Source: Candidatus Methanoperedens sp. | GTDB lineage: Archaea > Halobacteriota > Methanosarcinia > Methanosarcinales > Methanoperedenaceae | Length of the DNA stretch: 6,928 nucleotides | Assembly: GCA_028679855.1 (NCBI GenBank) | Contig: JAJRAP010000150.1 | Span: forward strand, 1 to 6,928 | Reading direction: 5' to 3' | In this document: in pieces, positions 5,482 to 6,928 of the stretch | How the letters are laid out: every line of letters starts with the position of its first letter | Numbering within the stretch: position 1 is the stretch's first letter | Notes under the pieces: model-generated | The model's database searches: none | Told to the model about the DNA's origin: nothing | Seen by the model: only the letters and a program-made list of their open reading frames with translations | Translations under genes and position numbers: made by a program

Positions 5482-5877
5482 TCACCCCAGAATCTCTGCC
5501 ATCTCAGCGGCAGTTACCTGTTGTCTCATCATCTGGTCTTCCCACAGCTTTCTGATAAAATAAAAATATTCATATAATTCATAAATATCTTTTGAATATA
5601 TGATCTTATTAGATTCTATAATATTAATCTGAATATAAAGCGGCAGCTCTTCAAAAATCCTGACATCGTATTTTTTAGTAAAAACATCCAGTTTTCTGTA
5701 TATTTCATTCAATATATCCTTCATATATTTGCGTGAAGGTAAAACGATGCAGATATCTATATCGCTTCGCGGTGTTTCATCCCCCGCCGCTGCTGATCCA
5801 TAAAGCAGGATCGCAAGAATATCATCACTTCCGAATAAGAAAGAAAAGTCCTTCTTTAAAGATTCGATTTCAACCAT
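5482..5877 (-). CDS. mntA: Minimal nucleotidyltransferase antitoxin (MntA-like)
   Basis: A 131-residue protein of the minimal nucleotidyltransferase (MNT) family. The polymerase-beta-type active site is LLYGSAAAGDETPRSDIDI: Gly27-Ser28, ten residues, then Asp39-x-Asp41, the GSx10DxD signature. A third acidic residue is likely Asp71 in KKYDVRIFEELP. The C-terminal part LYEYFYFIRKLWEDQ is typical of MNT proteins paired with HEPN toxins. In studied HepT-MntA systems, MntA transfers AMP from ATP to a tyrosine of HepT and silences it. Its start overlaps the end of the HEPN gene by 22 bases. An AGAGGCGAT ribosome binding site lies six bases before the ATG. All catalytic residues are present, so it should be functional. 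The final codons overlap the ribosome binding site of the TIR ORF. Confidence 0.88.
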   Translation of the reverse strand: MVEIESLKKDFSFLFGSDDILAILLYGSAAAGDETPRSDIDICIVLPSRKYMKDILNEIYRKLDVFTKKYDVRIFEELPLYIQINIIESNKIIYSKDIYELYEYFYFIRKLWEDQMMRQQVTAAEMAEILG

Positions 5878-6287
5878 TTCTCAATCGCCTCTCTAAAATA
5901 TGAAATAGCCTGCAAATGCTCCATGATCGAATCAAATGCCATAGCATCGTTTAATTTATTATAGCGATGTACGAGCCTGTTCCTCAATCCATTGGACTCA
6001 TAAAGAGCATTTTTCAAAGTGCTGTCAATGATTTTCTTTTCAAATAATAAATCGATATTTGTATAATCATCCTTTGGAATTATTTTTAAATCCTTACATG
6101 CCATTGCAGTAATGTCAAAAGATGCTTCCACCAGTTCCTGAAAAGCTTTATAAACCGCAAATCGTGTCTTTTTATCATCAATAAAATCGGAAGAATCATA
6201 TCCTCTCACCCATTCTTCAATATCCTGTGCTCTTTCAGAGATCATGTTGAGTTTATCTTTGTATCTTCCAATTCGTTCGATATCCAT
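5856..6287 (-). CDS. hepT: HEPN-domain toxin (HepT/DUF86-like)
   Basis: A 143-residue, mostly helical protein of the DUF86/HepT type HEPN family. The RNase motif Rx4HxY is intact in LRNRLVHRYN: Arg102, His107, Tyr109. Tyr109 corresponds to the tyrosine that is AMPylated in studied HepT proteins. The helix TRFAVYKAFQELVEASFDI (41-59) is also typical. HepT toxins are RNases that stop growth unless blocked by the partner nucleotidyltransferase, whose gene follows with a 22-base overlap. The ATG at 6285-6287 has no ribosome binding site, but a CTTTATAAT box is centred about 26 bases ahead, so the mRNA is probably leaderless. This gene and its partner are visibly AT-richer than the ATPase and TIR regions, consistent with horizontal acquisition. 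Confidence 0.87.
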   Translation of the reverse strand: MDIERIGRYKDKLNMISERAQDIEEWVRGYDSSDFIDDKKTRFAVYKAFQELVEASFDITAMACKDLKIIPKDDYTNIDLLFEKKIIDSTLKNALYESNGLRNRLVHRYNKLNDAMAFDSIMEHLQAISYFREAIEKWLKSNL

Positions 6288-6308
6288 AAGAGTCTACTTT
6301 TCTAATTG

Positions 6309-6318
6309 ATTATAAAGA
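6309..6318 (-). promoter_or_regulatory. TATA box of the HEPN-MNT operon
   Basis: On the minus strand this reads TCTTTATAAT, centred about 26 bases before the HEPN start codon. The distance predicts transcription starting at or beside the ATG. The same CTTTATAAT core is found in front of the psiE operon. It lies within the upstream extension of the PIN-remnant frame on the other strand. Confidence 0.55.
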
Positions 6319-6340
6319 TACTATAACCTTTTGCTATGTC

Positions 6341-6448
6341 ATGGCCGTAGCTGAGGGGAAGGCAATGAATTTCATGGATGCGCTTACACTGGATGTGGCA
6401 GAAGAGCACAACTGCTCTAAATTTGTGACATGGGTCATGAAGAGATAA
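6341..6448 (+). pseudogene. PIN-domain (VapC-like) C-terminal remnant
   Basis: A 35-codon plus-strand piece, MAVAEGKAMNFMDALTLDVA followed by EEHNCSKFVTWVMKR and TAA. It resembles the end of VapC/PIN nucleases, where a helix carries the third acidic residue (here Asp13 in FMDAL), then comes a small loop and a strand ending in TW(N/D). Here TWV replaces that end, and the protein stops four codons after the tryptophan. The first two-thirds of a PIN domain (about 90 residues with two catalytic acids) are absent. The frame is open back to 6289 without family-like sequence and overlaps the HEPN promoter. No antitoxin gene is seen. It is a decayed toxin fragment and should not be active. Confidence 0.6.
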
Positions 6449-6461
6449 AGATGGGATGAAT

Positions 6462-6493
6462 AAAAGAAAAAAAAAGGAAGGCTTTTCAGCCTT
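6462..6493 (-). terminator. Hairpin plus T-tract terminator of the PGF-CTERM gene
   Basis: On the minus strand AAGGCT-GAAA-AGCCTT (6478-6493) forms a 6-bp stem with a GAAA tetraloop, followed two bases later by nine T and a T-rich tail down to 6462. The TGA stop of the surface-protein gene (6486-6488) lies in the loop region itself. Both the stem and the U-tract would support termination. Confidence 0.75.
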
Positions 6494-6928
6494 TTCTTCC
6501 AAGCCTGTATGCAAGACCTGCGCCCAACAGTCCAATTGCGATCTCAAACCCTGGCGTTGCGGGCGTAGGAACAGGAGTCTTTCCCGGAGTTTCGGTAGAG
6601 GTTGGAGCCGGTGTAGATTCATTCTCAACCACCACATCCACTACGCGTTCAGAGAAGTTCGCTATATACATCATCGCCTGCATGCGGTTATCGCCTGACA
6701 TTGTAAGCCAGAAGCAGGACTCTTTAGCATCATACAATTCTTCAGCGGTCATGACCTGCCTCATAGACATATTGTCAAGATAAAGGCGTATTTTCTGCCC
6801 CTTTGACCACATCATGGAACTGTTATCCAGGTTCATCATAATGAATTTGCCTGAATGGTCGGTGGAATTTATTGCCACCCTTATGTGGTTCCTTTCCATT
6901 GATCTTATCATGAGGTTCATATTCTCAG
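6486..6928 (-). CDS. PGF-CTERM surface protein, Met-rich, 5' end outside window
   Basis: The frame is open to the window edge, so the N-terminus and any signal peptide are not visible; an internal ATG lies at 6918-6920. Numbering from that Met, residues 1-99 are an extracellular domain with 14 Met, including MM pairs at 28-29, 36-37 and 83-84, plus NST and NSS glycosylation-type sites. Residues 101-122 are a Thr/Pro-rich linker (TPAPTSTETPGKTPVPTP). Pro123-Gly124-Phe125 begins the PGF-CTERM signal, followed by a hydrophobic helix (126-140) and a basic end GRKG. Known biology: archaeosortase ArtA cuts PGF-CTERM proteins and attaches them to a membrane lipid. So this is a cell-surface protein of unknown function; I do not recognise the outer domain. 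A hairpin terminator follows. Confidence 0.8.
   Translation of the reverse strand, partial: ENMNLMIRSMERNHIRVAINSTDHSGKFIMMNLDNSSMMWSKGQKIRLYLDNMSMRQVMTAEELYDAKESCFWLTMSGDNRMQAMMYIANFSERVVDVVVENESTPAPTSTETPGKTPVPTPATPGFEIAIGLLGAGLAYRLGRKG

Noticed and set aside
5302..5577. 91-codon plus-strand ORF opposite the TIR and MntA-like genes
   Set aside because: Antisense to two better-supported genes, with no family signature; a shadow frame.
1..6928. CRISPR array, tRNA or rRNA genes
   Set aside because: No regularly spaced repeats of 20 bases or more, no tRNA T-arm or anticodon pattern, and no rRNA-like sequence seen on either strand.

Overview
The window looks like a chromosomal segment of a methanogen-related archaeon. 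The order Methanosarcinales, perhaps near the ANME-2d (Methanoperedens) group, is my best guess. Supporting signs are a surface protein ending in a PGF-CTERM sorting signal, a PhoU-like regulator carrying an N-terminal AbrB/SpoVT DNA-binding domain, and archaeal TATA boxes (CTTTATAAT, TATAAAATA). Two of these boxes are centred about 26 bp before a start codon, which implies leaderless mRNAs. The taxonomic call is inference from gene types, not from a marker gene.

Layout. (1) 72-691, minus strand: a PsiE-family membrane protein preceded by two unlisted micro-ORFs (41 and 25 codons); the second overlaps the psiE start as GTGA. (2) 692-786: a divergent promoter region with a 9-bp inverted repeat. 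(3) 787-1800, plus strand: the AbrB-PhoU regulator. (4) 1801-2561: a gene-poor stretch of decayed sequence. It holds a 51-codon small membrane protein broken by one missing base inside a 9-nt tandem repeat, two hairpins, and the C-terminal piece of an IS200/IS605-type TnpA transposase. (5) 2562-5108, plus strand: a complete 848-residue P-type cation ATPase of the PEEF subfamily. (6) 5140-5332, plus strand: a hairpin-rich segment that may be a structured RNA resembling the HEARO/IscB omega-RNA family (tentative). (7) 5266-6287, minus strand: an operon of HEPN (HepT-like) toxin, minimal nucleotidyltransferase (MntA-like) antitoxin and a truncated TIR-domain gene. (8) 6341-6448, plus strand: a C-terminal PIN-domain (VapC-like) remnant. 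(9) 6486-6928, minus strand: the 3' part of a methionine-rich PGF-CTERM surface protein with a hairpin plus T-tract terminator.

Functionally, the left end suggests phosphate-linked regulation: a PhoU-like regulator divergent from a PsiE-type membrane protein, possibly sharing control sequences. The middle gene is an ion pump of unknown specificity. The right part is a toxin-antitoxin/defence patch with one intact module (HEPN-MNT) between fragments of two others (TIR, PIN). The TIR homology stops where the RNA-like segment begins, so that segment or a related rearrangement may have truncated the gene.
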